A stretch of DNA of 55,286 nt. Origin: Thermodesulfovibrionia bacterium (GTDB lineage: Bacteria; Nitrospirota; Thermodesulfovibrionia; UBA6902). The position numbers were made by a program, and so were the translations under genes. How positions within the stretch are numbered: the first letter of the stretch is position 1; each line of letters begins with the position of its first letter. Location of the stretch: NCBI GenBank assembly GCA_947259645.1, contig CAMYND010000010.1, positions 1-55,286 of the forward strand, given 5' to 3'. A model generated the notes under the pieces. That model worked only from the letters and a program-made list of their open reading frames with translations, ran no database searches and had not been told where the DNA came from. This document shows, in pieces, positions 26,378-34,453 of the stretch.

Positions 26378-27481
26378 ATGAAATGTAAAAAAAATAAAAA
26401 GAACTGCCTTGAAGGGCATGTGCGGCAGAACCCGATGCCTCTGGTCAAGGGAATGACTGTTGACCAGGTTATCGACAGCTCCATGTTTTCTTTTAACGCA
26501 GGGGCATTCAGGAAGGCATGCGAGCTCTTTGCCAATCATTGTGTCAGAAAAAATGTGCGGATCGGCATGTCTCTCGCAGGGGCGCTTGTCCCGGCAGGCA
26601 TTGGCCGGAGCTGTTTAATTCCCCTGATAAAAGCCGGGATGATTGACTGGATCGTTTCAACAGGGGCAAACCTCTATCACGATCTCCATTATGTGCTTGG
26701 ACATGAATTTCATGAAGGCAGGGCATCGGTCGATGATGAAAAGCTTAGGGAAGAGGGCATCATCCGGATTTATGATATTTATCTTTCATACGACGCGCTC
26801 CTTGATACGGACAGGTTTATACGCGATCTGCTCAGGAGAGAACGGGCCGGCATTCCACAACCATGTTCCAGTGCTGATATTCATGCCTTACTGGGAAAGG
26901 AAATCATTACTATAAGGCCTGACGTAAAGGACAGCAGTCTGCTTGCCGTGGCGTATGAAGCGGGTGTTCCGATCCATACATCTTCTCCGGCTGATTCAAG
27001 TATCGGCATGAACATTGCCGCTCTGATGCTTGACGATGAGACTATACATATGGATACTCATCAGGACATTAATGAAGTGACCGGGTACGTGTATGATATC
27101 AAGAAAAGAGGCGGCAAGAGCGCGGTCCTGCTTATTGGGGGAGGCAGTCCCAAGAACTTTGTATTGCAGACAGAGCCGCATATACAGGAAGTGCTTGGGC
27201 TTCCTGAGGCCGGACATGATTATTTTATACAGTTTACTGACGCACGCCCTGATACAGGGGGGCTGAGCGGGGCAACGCCTTCAGAAGCGGTTTCATGGGG
27301 GAAAATTGATCCCGCAGCGCTGTCCGGAACGGTTGTGTCCTATGGGGACTGCAGCTTGATGCTGCCCTTTATGACAAGTTATGCTCTCAACCGAGCGAAG
27401 AGTCGTCCTCTTTCGAGGCTTTCCAATAAAAGGGGACGCTTGGTCAAGCAGTTGAAAGAGGACTTCAGAAGTAAAAGATAG
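26378..27481 (+). CDS. Deoxyhypusine synthase family, likely homospermidine synthase
   Basis: NAD-dependent aminobutyl-transferase family enzyme of 367 aa. The nucleotide-binding region includes VSTGANLYHD (94-102) and IGGGSPKNF; the reactive Lys, equivalent to the Schiff-base lysine of deoxyhypusine synthase, is Lys309 in EAVSWGKI. Bacteria have no eIF5A, so by published knowledge bacterial members are often homospermidine synthases, making sym-homospermidine from putrescine or spermidine. This exact role is inferred. About 20 Lys/Asn-rich residues precede the conserved start; no ribosome site is clear, so an internal ATG (MPLVKG) is possible. Next to glgC but probably not functionally linked. 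Confidence 0.82.
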   Translation: MKCKKNKKNCLEGHVRQNPMPLVKGMTVDQVIDSSMFSFNAGAFRKACELFANHCVRKNVRIGMSLAGALVPAGIGRSCLIPLIKAGMIDWIVSTGANLYHDLHYVLGHEFHEGRASVDDEKLREEGIIRIYDIYLSYDALLDTDRFIRDLLRRERAGIPQPCSSADIHALLGKEIITIRPDVKDSSLLAVAYEAGVPIHTSSPADSSIGMNIAALMLDDETIHMDTHQDINEVTGYVYDIKKRGGKSAVLLIGGGSPKNFVLQTEPHIQEVLGLPEAGHDYFIQFTDARPDTGGLSGATPSEAVSWGKIDPAALSGTVVSYGDCSLMLPFMTSYALNRAKSRPLSRLSNKRGRLVKQLKEDFRSKR

Positions 27482-27539
27482 TGTACAGTTATACTGCGTC
27501 GGAGGGGGACTCACCTTTCCGAATAATTGTCACAGCCGT

Positions 27540-28049
27540 TCATCTGCCCTTTGAACCTAAACTTATCAGCTTTGAATAGTGGATTGAATAGAGATGGTTC
27601 ACTTTCTCCGGGCTGCCATGAATCGCGACAACTTCTGCTGCGTGCAGCATATGGTCTCCCGTATCCAGATGTTTTACAATCCTGCATTCATAGGCCACGG
27701 TAGAGTCTTCAATTAATGGTGGTTTGATCTTTTCTGATTGAACGGGCTTAAAGGCGGTCTCCTGAAATTTGTCAATGTCCCTCCCGCTTTTTGTGCCGCA
27801 GAGCCAGGCATCTTTTTCCTGGCCCTCGGAAGGAAAGCAGAGACTGAACTCCTTGTGGTGCATGAGACATTCATGGGAATACCGTGTTTTTCCGACAGAG
27901 ATGGCAATCATGAATGGGTCCCATGAAGTGAATGTCCACCATGAGAGCCCTGTTATATTCGGTCGCTCCCTGTTGTCAATGGTGACTGCAAGCGTATAGG
28001 GGAATGGAGAGGCCAGTTCAAATGCCTCGTTACGGTCGATTTCTTTCAT
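27540..28049 (-). CDS. Flavin reductase-like FMN-binding split-barrel protein
   Basis: 169-aa protein of the flavin reductase-like domain family, in the cytoplasm. Members bind FMN and reduce it with NAD(P)H or act as flavoproteins with other partners. Seen here: the FPYTLAVTIDNRERPNITGLSWWT opening strand pattern, SVGKTRYSH and HAAEVVAI near the end. AAGGAG precedes the ATG. The start overlaps the stop of the small DUF1614-like gene as ATGA, so both come from one transcript. Partner enzyme not known. Confidence 0.82.
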   Translation of the reverse strand: MKEIDRNEAFELASPFPYTLAVTIDNRERPNITGLSWWTFTSWDPFMIAISVGKTRYSHECLMHHKEFSLCFPSEGQEKDAWLCGTKSGRDIDKFQETAFKPVQSEKIKPPLIEDSTVAYECRIVKHLDTGDHMLHAAEVVAIHGSPEKVNHLYSIHYSKLISLGSKGR

Positions 28050-28264
28050 AATGTCAGCTCCTTTCTGTACACCGGGATATTAATAAAGCTTTCCATCAGG
28101 CAGAACCAGAAAAATAGAAGACCGGCAAAGGGGTTAATCCCCAGCTTGGCAAAAGCGACTGCGGGAAGCATAAAGATGAAAAAGGGGATGAGAAAGAGAA
28201 AGAGAAAAAAATTGCCAGAGATATGGGGAGGAAATACATAAAGATTATAATACCGCAAATACAT
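28046..28264 (-). CDS. Truncated DUF1614-like membrane protein
   Basis: Small hydrophobic protein (72 aa, two membrane helices). The pattern AFAKLGINP followed by SFINIPVYRKE resembles the N-terminal quarter of DUF1614 membrane proteins, which are usually about 200 aa or more; the rest is absent here. It may be a decayed gene kept as a translational leader, or a short family form. The stop overlaps the flavin reductase start (ATGA). A TTG three bases earlier could also be used. No ribosome binding site is obvious, so expression is uncertain. Confidence 0.5.
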   Translation of the reverse strand: MYLRYYNLYVFPPHISGNFFLFLFLIPFFIFMLPAVAFAKLGINPFAGLLFFWFCLMESFINIPVYRKELTL

Positions 28265-28306
28265 CAAATGTCAAAGCACAAGTGCAAGAAAAAGAAGAGG
28301 GAAAGA

Positions 28307-28330
28307 GGGACAAAGGGACAAAGGGACAAA
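28307..28330 (+). repeat. Three tandem GGGACAAA units
   Basis: Three perfect 8-bp copies lie in the intergenic gap, followed by the CTCTGTGACTCCG-type motif. A similar partial unit precedes them (GAAAGA). Prone to slippage; no function inferred. Confidence 0.8.
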
Positions 28331-28356
28331 GGCTCAGGTTATGTATTTCTCTGTGA

Positions 28357-28371
28357 CTCCGTGTCTCTGTG
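28357..28371 (-). repeat. Copy 2 of the CACAGAGACACGGAG intergenic motif
   Basis: Exact reverse complement of 3356-3370. It sits in the gap between the DUF1614-like gene and the sugar kinase, next to the GGGACAAA units. A neighbouring inverted CTCTGTGA extends the resemblance. Confidence 0.7.
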
Positions 28372-28417
28372 GTTGCAGTGTGCCTAAGGTATGTTCATTA
28401 CTACAGGCATAAACTGC

Positions 28418-29320
28418 TTATTTGTGGTTTTTCAGAAAATGCTCAACTTCATTTAAATCAGGGATTCCAGCCCGTCCTCCCAGTTTTCGGCACTTTAAGG
28501 CGGCGAAGGCGGAAGCAAAGGACAGGATATTCTTGATGTCCCATTTCTGGAGAAGGCCGTAAATATATCCACCATGAAATACATCCCCTGCTCCGGTAGT
28601 GTCCACCGTGTCGACCGGGTAGGCTGGAGTAGAAAATATCTCATTGTTGCAGGAGGTAATGCTTCCTTTATCACCGAGCGTGATCGTTGCGGCCTTCGCA
28701 TTGAATGTCTTCATTTTACGAACAGCCAGCTCCGGAGAGAACGGTTTTTCGGGGCTGAACTCCCTGGCAAACTCTTCTGAGGCAACAACATAGTCGCTCA
28801 TCCGTGCAAGTTCCATCATACCGTCGCGAACTCTTCCCGCGTCCAGCATAACCGGGATATTCCGTTCTCTTGCTTTCTCAGCCGCGTACAGAGAAACTTC
28901 AGGCATAAGCCCGTCAAGGAGGAGGAAATCCGTATTATCGAGAAATGTGTCGGGAAGCTCTTCGGGTCTCAAGGGAGGGGCGGATGGTCTTTTCCAGAAA
29001 ATGGTCCGTTTTCCGCTATTCTTTTCCACAGCAATAAAGGCGACCTGCGAACCGCTTCCTTCCCGTCTGATCAGCCCCCTGGCACTGATATTTTCTGACA
29101 TGAGTGATTCCCTTATTTTCGTGCCGTTCTCATCATCGCCGACAATTCCAAAGAACCTGCAGGTGACTCCGAGCCGGGCAAGGCTGACGAGGGCGGTTGC
29201 AACAGGTCCTCCCCCGGCAGTTGTCCAGTCAAGTATCTCTTTTTTTGTATCCGGTGCGGGAAAGGAGTCAGTTATGAAAATATTGTCAAATGAGCATTGT
29301 CCAAGACCGGAAACATTCAT
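28418..29320 (-). CDS. PfkB/ribokinase-family sugar kinase
   Basis: ATP-dependent carbohydrate or nucleoside kinase of 300 aa. The N-terminal signature region GGGPVATALVSLARLG is present, and the C-terminal motif DTTGAGDVFHGGY carries the catalytic Asp in the GAGD anion hole. Residues 130-160 hold the DGLMPE strand typical of the family. The substrate cannot be assigned from sequence. It is divergent from argH by 89 bases, so the two are separately expressed; the gap has promoter-like sequence only for argH. Confidence 0.87.
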   Translation of the reverse strand: MNVSGLGQCSFDNIFITDSFPAPDTKKEILDWTTAGGGPVATALVSLARLGVTCRFFGIVGDDENGTKIRESLMSENISARGLIRREGSGSQVAFIAVEKNSGKRTIFWKRPSAPPLRPEELPDTFLDNTDFLLLDGLMPEVSLYAAEKARERNIPVMLDAGRVRDGMMELARMSDYVVASEEFAREFSPEKPFSPELAVRKMKTFNAKAATITLGDKGSITSCNNEIFSTPAYPVDTVDTTGAGDVFHGGYIYGLLQKWDIKNILSFASAFAALKCRKLGGRAGIPDLNEVEHFLKNHK

Positions 29321-29372
29321 GGATATAATGATACCTCAATATGATAGAGCTGTCAGCAACAAACCCTGAAAC

Positions 29373-29400
29373 TTGACTAGTCATAATGCTTCGTTTTATT
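29373..29400 (+). promoter_or_regulatory. Weak promoter-like sequence before argH
   Basis: TTGACT (29373-29378), 16 bases, TTTATT (29395-29400). The implied start point lies close to ATG 29410 and no Shine-Dalgarno site is seen, hinting at a very short or absent leader. Weak match. Confidence 0.25.
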
Positions 29401-29409
29401 CTTACTTTC

Positions 29410-30780
29410 ATGAAAAAGCTTTGGGGTGGACGGTTTAAAGAGAGGACAGAATCTTCTGTTGAGAGCTTCACAGAGTCAGTATCGTTTGATGCGCGCCTCT
29501 GGAAACAGGACATTGAGGGCAGTATTGCGCATGTGAAGATGCTTGGCAGACAGAAGATTATCTCGTCAAAAGACTGTAATCTTATCATTAAGGGACTGAA
29601 AGAGATCAGTTGTGAAATTCAGAACGGAAAATTCAGGTTTCATGAGAGTCTGGAAGATGTGCATATGAACATCGAGCATGCACTCATCAGGAAAATCGGA
29701 CCAGCAGGAGGAAAAGTCCATACTGCACGAAGCAGGAATGATCAGGTATCTCTTGATATCAGGCTGTACCTGAGGGATGAGATCAAGGCAGTTATAAAGC
29801 TTATTCAGAGGATACAGAAAATACTGGTCTCTCTGGCTGAAAAAAATATCGATATTATCATGCCCGGATATACCCATCTCCAGAGGGCCCAGCCGGTGCT
29901 GCTGGCTCACCACCTTCTGGCCTATTATGAAATGCTCGGGCGTGACAGAGAACGACTTGGAGACTGTCTTGTGAGGGTCAATGTGATGCCCCTCGGGGCA
30001 GCGGCCCTGGCAGGGTCAACTCTGCCTATTGACAGAAAGTATGTTGCCAGGCTTTTAAAATTTCCGGCTGTTTCTGAAAACAGCATTGACACTGTTTCTG
30101 ACAGGGATTTTGTCATTGAATTTATTTCAGCCTCAGCCCTGATTATGACCCATCTGTCGCGGTTTTCAGAAGAACTTATCATCTGGAACAGTGAAGAGTT
30201 CAGGTTTGTTGATCTGCCTGATGCGTACACAACCGGTTCAAGCATTATGCCGCAGAAGAAGAACCCTGATCTGCTCGAACTGACCCGAGGTAAAACCGGC
30301 AGGGTATATGGCAGCCTTATGTCCCTGCTGACGGTGATGAAGGGGCTTCCCCTTGCGTACAACAGGGACATGCAGGAAGATAAGGAGCCCCTGTTTGATA
30401 CGGTTGACACACTTAGGTCGTGTCTCACTGTTCTTTCCGCGATGCTGCCGAAGATCCGTTTTAATAAAACAGAGATGTTTAAGGCAACTGAGGCAGGTTT
30501 TTTAACTGCAACGGATATTGCTGAATACCTTGTAGAAAAGGGCCTTCCTTTCAGGGATGCTCACCGTATCACCGGTGAAATCGTCAAATACTGTATTGAT
30601 AAAGGCAAAACCCTGGAGCAATTAACCCTGGTGGAACTGAAGAAATATTCAAAACTGATTTCAAAGGAGATTGTTGGCCGTATTTCAGTTGCAGATTCTG
30701 TCAGCAGGAGGACCTCCTATGGCGGAACGTCAAAAAAAGTTGTGCTTCAGAGAATCAGGAAAATAAAAAGCAAGAAATGA
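29410..30780 (+). CDS. argH: Argininosuccinate lyase
   Basis: Last enzyme of arginine synthesis: splits argininosuccinate into arginine and fumarate. The start at MKKLWGGRF is chosen because the family opens this way; an in-frame ATG 24 bases upstream exists but has no ribosome site. Motifs seen: HTARSRNDQVSLD, the catalytic-loop signature GSSIMPQKKNPD and a C-terminal FRDAHRITG. Length (456 aa) is normal. It is the first gene of a run with argH, lipoprotein and gmhA linked by four-base overlaps. argB lies 9 kb away on the other strand. Confidence 0.94.
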   Translation: MKKLWGGRFKERTESSVESFTESVSFDARLWKQDIEGSIAHVKMLGRQKIISSKDCNLIIKGLKEISCEIQNGKFRFHESLEDVHMNIEHALIRKIGPAGGKVHTARSRNDQVSLDIRLYLRDEIKAVIKLIQRIQKILVSLAEKNIDIIMPGYTHLQRAQPVLLAHHLLAYYEMLGRDRERLGDCLVRVNVMPLGAAALAGSTLPIDRKYVARLLKFPAVSENSIDTVSDRDFVIEFISASALIMTHLSRFSEELIIWNSEEFRFVDLPDAYTTGSSIMPQKKNPDLLELTRGKTGRVYGSLMSLLTVMKGLPLAYNRDMQEDKEPLFDTVDTLRSCLTVLSAMLPKIRFNKTEMFKATEAGFLTATDIAEYLVEKGLPFRDAHRITGEIVKYCIDKGKTLEQLTLVELKKYSKLISKEIVGRISVADSVSRRTSYGGTSKKVVLQRIRKIKSKK

Positions 30781-31289
30781 AAAGAGGGGATCATGATACA
30801 ATTAATTCCCTTCAGTCTTTTTCCGGCTTATTCCCTGCAGCGTTCCTTTGCGTATGCTTGTTGTCTTTTACAGCCTGCGGCAGGAGAGGCGATCCAATGC
30901 CGCTGTCTCCCTTTGAGAGAGAACCGGTTGCCATAGAAGTGATGGACAAGGAGAATGTCATTCCTGAAGTGACTCCGGACAAAGTTCAGGAGACTGAGGA
31001 GCCGGAAAAGGAAAAAGCCCGACCCGAAGCGCCATCATCACTAAGAGGGGTGTACATGCAGGCTGGCATATTATTAACCTGGGATGAAATTATCGGGCAG
31101 GATGTCACGCTGTACAGAGTGTACCGCCTGGAAGGTGAAGTCTATACCCTTATCGGGGAACCCGTAACTCCTGTGTTTACTGACAGGGACATTGAAAATA
31201 ACCGTATATACCGATACCGGGTGACAGCTGTTAATGCAATGGAAAGCCCGCGTTCAGAAGAAATAACTCTTTCCACGGAGACGAAATGA
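30777..31289 (+). CDS. Small lipoprotein with LptM-like N-terminus and fibronectin III domain
   Basis: 170 aa. A signal sequence ends at a lipobox-like FTAC, followed by CGRRGDPMP, resembling the CGxKGPL motif of small outer-membrane lipoproteins (LptM/YifL) that often follow lysA or argH. After an acidic, Pro-rich linker (45-85), residues 90-165 form one fibronectin type III-like domain (LLTWDEI, LYRVYRLEG, YRYRVTAVNA). The start overlaps argH by four bases and its end overlaps gmhA by four. LptM in E. coli helps assemble LptD; that role here is by analogy only. Confidence 0.75.
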   Translation: MKRGDHDTINSLQSFSGLFPAAFLCVCLLSFTACGRRGDPMPLSPFEREPVAIEVMDKENVIPEVTPDKVQETEEPEKEKARPEAPSSLRGVYMQAGILLTWDEIIGQDVTLYRVYRLEGEVYTLIGEPVTPVFTDRDIENNRIYRYRVTAVNAMESPRSEEITLSTETK

Positions 31290-31870
31290 AAGAAAAAGTG
31301 CTTAAGGCGTTCAGCGACAGTATATCAATAAAACAGAAATTTGTTGAAGAGAATGTAGATGCCATCATTGAAGTATCAAAATTGATTGCTGATACCTTTA
31401 GCAAAGGAAGCAAGCTTCTGCTCTTTGGCAACGGCGGCAGTGCCTGTGATGCTTCTCATATCGCAGCTGAATTTGTGAACAGGTTCAAGAGAGAGCGGCC
31501 GGCATTCCCCGCGATTGCCCTGAATACTGATATGGCTGTTGTCACTTCCATAGCAAATGATTATGATTATGCGAATATCTTTGCGCGCCAGCTCAAGGCT
31601 CTTGCCCAGGACGGGGACGTTGTCATGGCAATAAGTACGAGCGGGACCTCTCCGAATGTCTTGAAAGCAATTGATGTTGCACGAAGAAAAAAGCTGAAAA
31701 CAGTTGCGCTGACGAGCTCGAAAGGAGATAAACTGATTGCCAAATGTGACTTCCCTTTTGCTGTTAACTCCACGAATACAGCGAGGGTGCAGGAGACCCA
31801 TATTACTCTTGGCCATGTGATCTGTCAGATGGTCGAAGAGATCCTGTTCGAGTCCCACAGGAAAAAATAA
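31286..31870 (+). CDS. gmhA: Sedoheptulose-7-phosphate isomerase
   Basis: SIS-domain enzyme of 194 aa that converts sedoheptulose 7-phosphate to D-glycero-D-manno-heptose 7-phosphate, first step to the heptose of the lipopolysaccharide core. The substrate-binding loop LLFGNGGSACDASHIAAEF and the ISTSGTSPNVLKA motif are intact, as is the HITLGHVICQ stretch with the catalytic His. The ATG overlaps the previous stop by four bases. Later steps (GmhB, HldE) are not in view. Confidence 0.94.
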   Translation: MKEKVLKAFSDSISIKQKFVEENVDAIIEVSKLIADTFSKGSKLLLFGNGGSACDASHIAAEFVNRFKRERPAFPAIALNTDMAVVTSIANDYDYANIFARQLKALAQDGDVVMAISTSGTSPNVLKAIDVARRKKLKTVALTSSKGDKLIAKCDFPFAVNSTNTARVQETHITLGHVICQMVEEILFESHRKK

Positions 31871-31970
31871 GGTCTACCGAACCCCTCTGTTTCTCCATAA
31901 CTATATCCGACGGCCGGACAATATCCTGAACAACTTTAAGCAGGATTGGAATATCTCATCTTGGAAATGC

Positions 31971-31976
31971 TACTAT
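31971..31976 (+). promoter_or_regulatory. TACTAT box six bases before the amidase start codon
   Basis: The -10-like hexamer is followed by six bases and then ATG 31983. No Shine-Dalgarno site and no good -35 at the normal distance. Another candidate for a leaderless transcript in this window. Confidence 0.3.
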
Positions 31977-31982
31977 TTTCAT

Positions 31983-32966
31983 ATGAAAAAAATCGTGGTA
32001 TGTCTCATTTCTCTGTTGTTAATACCGGTTATTTCAGCGGGAGAAGTAAACTATTTGAAGATGAGGGCCAGCCATCATCCCGGTTACCTCAGGGTAGTGC
32101 TGGAAGGGCAGGATTCAGTCATATCAAAAGCCCTTGTATATCAGAAGGGCCCCAATATTCTTGTTAATTTTCCGGACACTGAATTTTCAGTAATCACTGA
32201 AGATCTGCCTTTGACCGTCAGTAAGCACGACAGGCATACCGTCCTTTTTAATCCTGGTGATTTCAGGGGACTTAAAGTTTTTACCTTGAAAAGCCCGACA
32301 CGCCTTGTCATTGATGTATATTTACGGCAGAAGAACATCCCAGCCCCGCAAAGGCCTTCCCGTGATGACAGGCCAAAACCTGATCCTGTGAAAATCAGAA
32401 CAGTTATATTAGACCCTGGTCACGGGGGTTACGAATACGGCCTGGTTAAAGACGAATATATAGAGAAAAATATTGTCCTTGATATATCACAGAAATTGAG
32501 CGCACTTATTAACAGAGGATCATCCCGGAGTTACCTCACCAGAGGCAGTGACCGCATATTGACTCAGAAGGAGAGGGCTGATTTTACCAAATCCAGGGGG
32601 GCTGACATTTATCTCAGCATTCATATCGGCAACCACAGCGGCGTGGTCATCTATGTGCCCGTAGTAACTGAACGTACACCTGGTGATATTCAACCTTATC
32701 TGTACAATAAGGGGCAGCGTGAATACATGGGCGAAACAGTAACATTGATGAATCAGATGAAGAAAGCCCTGGTTGCTGATTTTGGATACGGTATGGTCAC
32801 GGTCAAACCCCTGCCATACAGCCTGCTGTCTCAAGTAGAGGCTGCCGCACTAATGATTGAACTCCCTTCATTTGATGACGCCTATTATATCGAAGACCTC
32901 AGAACAGAAATGGCAAATACTTTGTACAAAGGACTGTACTTTTATGAAGAAACCAAGCAAAGGTAA
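31983..32966 (+). CDS. N-acetylmuramoyl-L-alanine amidase
   Basis: Periplasmic zinc enzyme (327 aa) that cuts the bond between N-acetylmuramic acid and the stem peptide. A signal peptide occupies residues 1-20. An N-terminal AMIN-like beta domain with RVVLEG and RLVIDVY (about 22-120) is followed by the Amidase_3 domain: zinc ligands in ILDPGHGG, YIEKN and LSIHIG, and the catalytic Glu in MIELPSF. The start has no clear ribosome site. It overlaps the next gene by 23 bases, in a block with a GerMN protein and murI. Probably used in cell division or wall turnover. Confidence 0.9.
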   Translation: MKKIVVCLISLLLIPVISAGEVNYLKMRASHHPGYLRVVLEGQDSVISKALVYQKGPNILVNFPDTEFSVITEDLPLTVSKHDRHTVLFNPGDFRGLKVFTLKSPTRLVIDVYLRQKNIPAPQRPSRDDRPKPDPVKIRTVILDPGHGGYEYGLVKDEYIEKNIVLDISQKLSALINRGSSRSYLTRGSDRILTQKERADFTKSRGADIYLSIHIGNHSGVVIYVPVVTERTPGDIQPYLYNKGQREYMGETVTLMNQMKKALVADFGYGMVTVKPLPYSLLSQVEAAALMIELPSFDDAYYIEDLRTEMANTLYKGLYFYEETKQR

Positions 32967-33537
32967 AAAGAACCCGGGCGCGAGAAAAAAGAAAGGTCTG
33001 CCCTGGCTCTATATTTCTTTCCTCCTTGCGACCTTGCTGGTCAGCGCAGGAGTAAGTTACCTTTATTTTGAGAAAATGTTCGAAATTGAATCAGCGTTTA
33101 TCACGGATATGGAGTCAAGACAGGCTGGAATTGAGCGAGGGGCTGCAGGCGATGAATCTCAGCGGCTCTATGAACCGAACAACGGTGAGGAAACAGTTCA
33201 GGACAACGTGATTTCAAGAAAGGACGAGTCACTGGGTGTAGCGGAAAATATTATTCGAAAGCACTTTACACCGCTCAAAACACGTTTACTGGATTTGTAC
33301 TTTGACAGGAGAGGCAGGATGTATATTGATGTTGGAAGTGAAATAACCAAAAACTTTAAAGGTGATGCTTATGAAGAGCTGAGTCTCATTGCCACCCTCT
33401 ATAAAAAAATAAAATCAGCTGTTCCAGGATTGACTTCCCTTAAGATACTGATAGACAGCAGGGAGGCGGACAGTCTTGGCGGCCACATTGATATATCAAG
33501 GGCCATAGGAGATGAAATTGGAGAACATGTCGACTGA
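32944..33537 (+). CDS. GerMN-domain membrane-anchored protein
   Basis: 198 aa from ATG 32944; an ORF extends upstream but the start is placed where AAGGA precedes it and the sequence begins MKKPSKG. A basic N-terminus leads to one membrane helix (about 19-40), a periplasmic linker and a GerMN domain (about 115-195: LYFDRRGRMYIDVG, EELSLIATLYKK, LGGHIDIS). GerMN is known from spore proteins but also occurs in non-spore formers, often next to amidases or rph; role unclear. Overlaps the amidase by 23 bases and murI by 11. Confidence 0.8.
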   Translation: MKKPSKGKKNPGARKKKGLPWLYISFLLATLLVSAGVSYLYFEKMFEIESAFITDMESRQAGIERGAAGDESQRLYEPNNGEETVQDNVISRKDESLGVAENIIRKHFTPLKTRLLDLYFDRRGRMYIDVGSEITKNFKGDAYEELSLIATLYKKIKSAVPGLTSLKILIDSREADSLGGHIDISRAIGDEIGEHVD

Positions 33538-34336
33538 ACTGCCTATCGGAATTTTTGATTCCGGTGTAGGCGGTCTTACGGTGATGAAAGAGGTGATCAA
33601 ACAACTCCCGGCGGAGAATGTGATCTATCTGGGAGATACCGCCAGGGTTCCCTATGGTGTCAGGTCGTCTGAGACGGTTTTGCGATATTCTCTTGAGAAT
33701 GGCCAGTTTCTGATGTCAAAAGGCATAAAATTACTTGTAGTCGCCTGTAACACATCATCAGCCGTGAGTCTTCAGGCGTTAAGGGATAATTTCCCTGTTC
33801 CTGTTGTGGGCGTTGTTGAGCCCGGTGCCCGGGCCGCGGTTCAGGTAACGAAATCAAAAAAGATTGCTGTTATCGGAACAGAAACGACTATCCAGAGCGG
33901 GTCATATGAAACAGCAATAAAAGCGATTGACAAATCAGTTGAAGTTGCCGGTTTTGCCTGCCCACTTTTTGTGCCGCTCATTGAAGAGGGGTGGCTTGAT
34001 GGCGATGTGGTGACTCTTACCGCAAAAAAATATCTTGAATCAGTAAAAAACAACGGAATGGATGCTCTTGTGCTGGGGTGTACTCATTACCCGATGATCA
34101 AACATATAATCGGCGGTATTGTCTCTGCTCCCTTGATAGATTCGGCTGTGGAAACTGCAAAGGAGATCAGGAGGGTGCTTGAACAGAGTGAGACACTGTG
34201 CGGCAGGCGCGGGCAGGGATCTCGAGAATTTTATGTCACTGATGCACCTCATAAATTTGCCGGGGTTGGCGAGAGATTTCTGGAACAGGCGATCACAAAC
34301 ATATCGAGGGTCAGTCTCGAGCAGTTCATTCCCTGA
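33527..34336 (+). CDS. murI: Glutamate racemase
   Basis: Makes D-glutamate for peptidoglycan. Cofactor-independent racemase with two catalytic cysteines, in VVACNTSS and VLGCTHYP; the N-terminal IGIFDSGVGGLTV loop is typical. About 269 aa from ATG 33527, where GGAG lies just ahead; an ATG at 33512 would add five residues but has no spacing to its ribosome site. Start overlaps the GerMN gene. Fits a wall-synthesis block with the amidase. Confidence 0.93.
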   Translation: MSTELPIGIFDSGVGGLTVMKEVIKQLPAENVIYLGDTARVPYGVRSSETVLRYSLENGQFLMSKGIKLLVVACNTSSAVSLQALRDNFPVPVVGVVEPGARAAVQVTKSKKIAVIGTETTIQSGSYETAIKAIDKSVEVAGFACPLFVPLIEEGWLDGDVVTLTAKKYLESVKNNGMDALVLGCTHYPMIKHIIGGIVSAPLIDSAVETAKEIRRVLEQSETLCGRRGQGSREFYVTDAPHKFAGVGERFLEQAITNISRVSLEQFIP

Positions 34337-34359
34337 AGACAGGCTGTCCCTGTTCAGGT

Positions 34360-34389
34360 TTGACAGAATGTACATGATACCTTTAGAAT
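34360..34389 (+). promoter_or_regulatory. Promoter of rph
   Basis: TTGACA (34360-34365), 18 bases, TAGAAT (34384-34389): strong sigma-70 type match, about 65 bases before rph. Confidence 0.7.
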
Positions 34390-34453
34390 TTATCTCTTTA
34401 TGAATATTAAAATTGTTTTTCTCTATGAGTGAAACATGCAGGGAGGGTATGGA

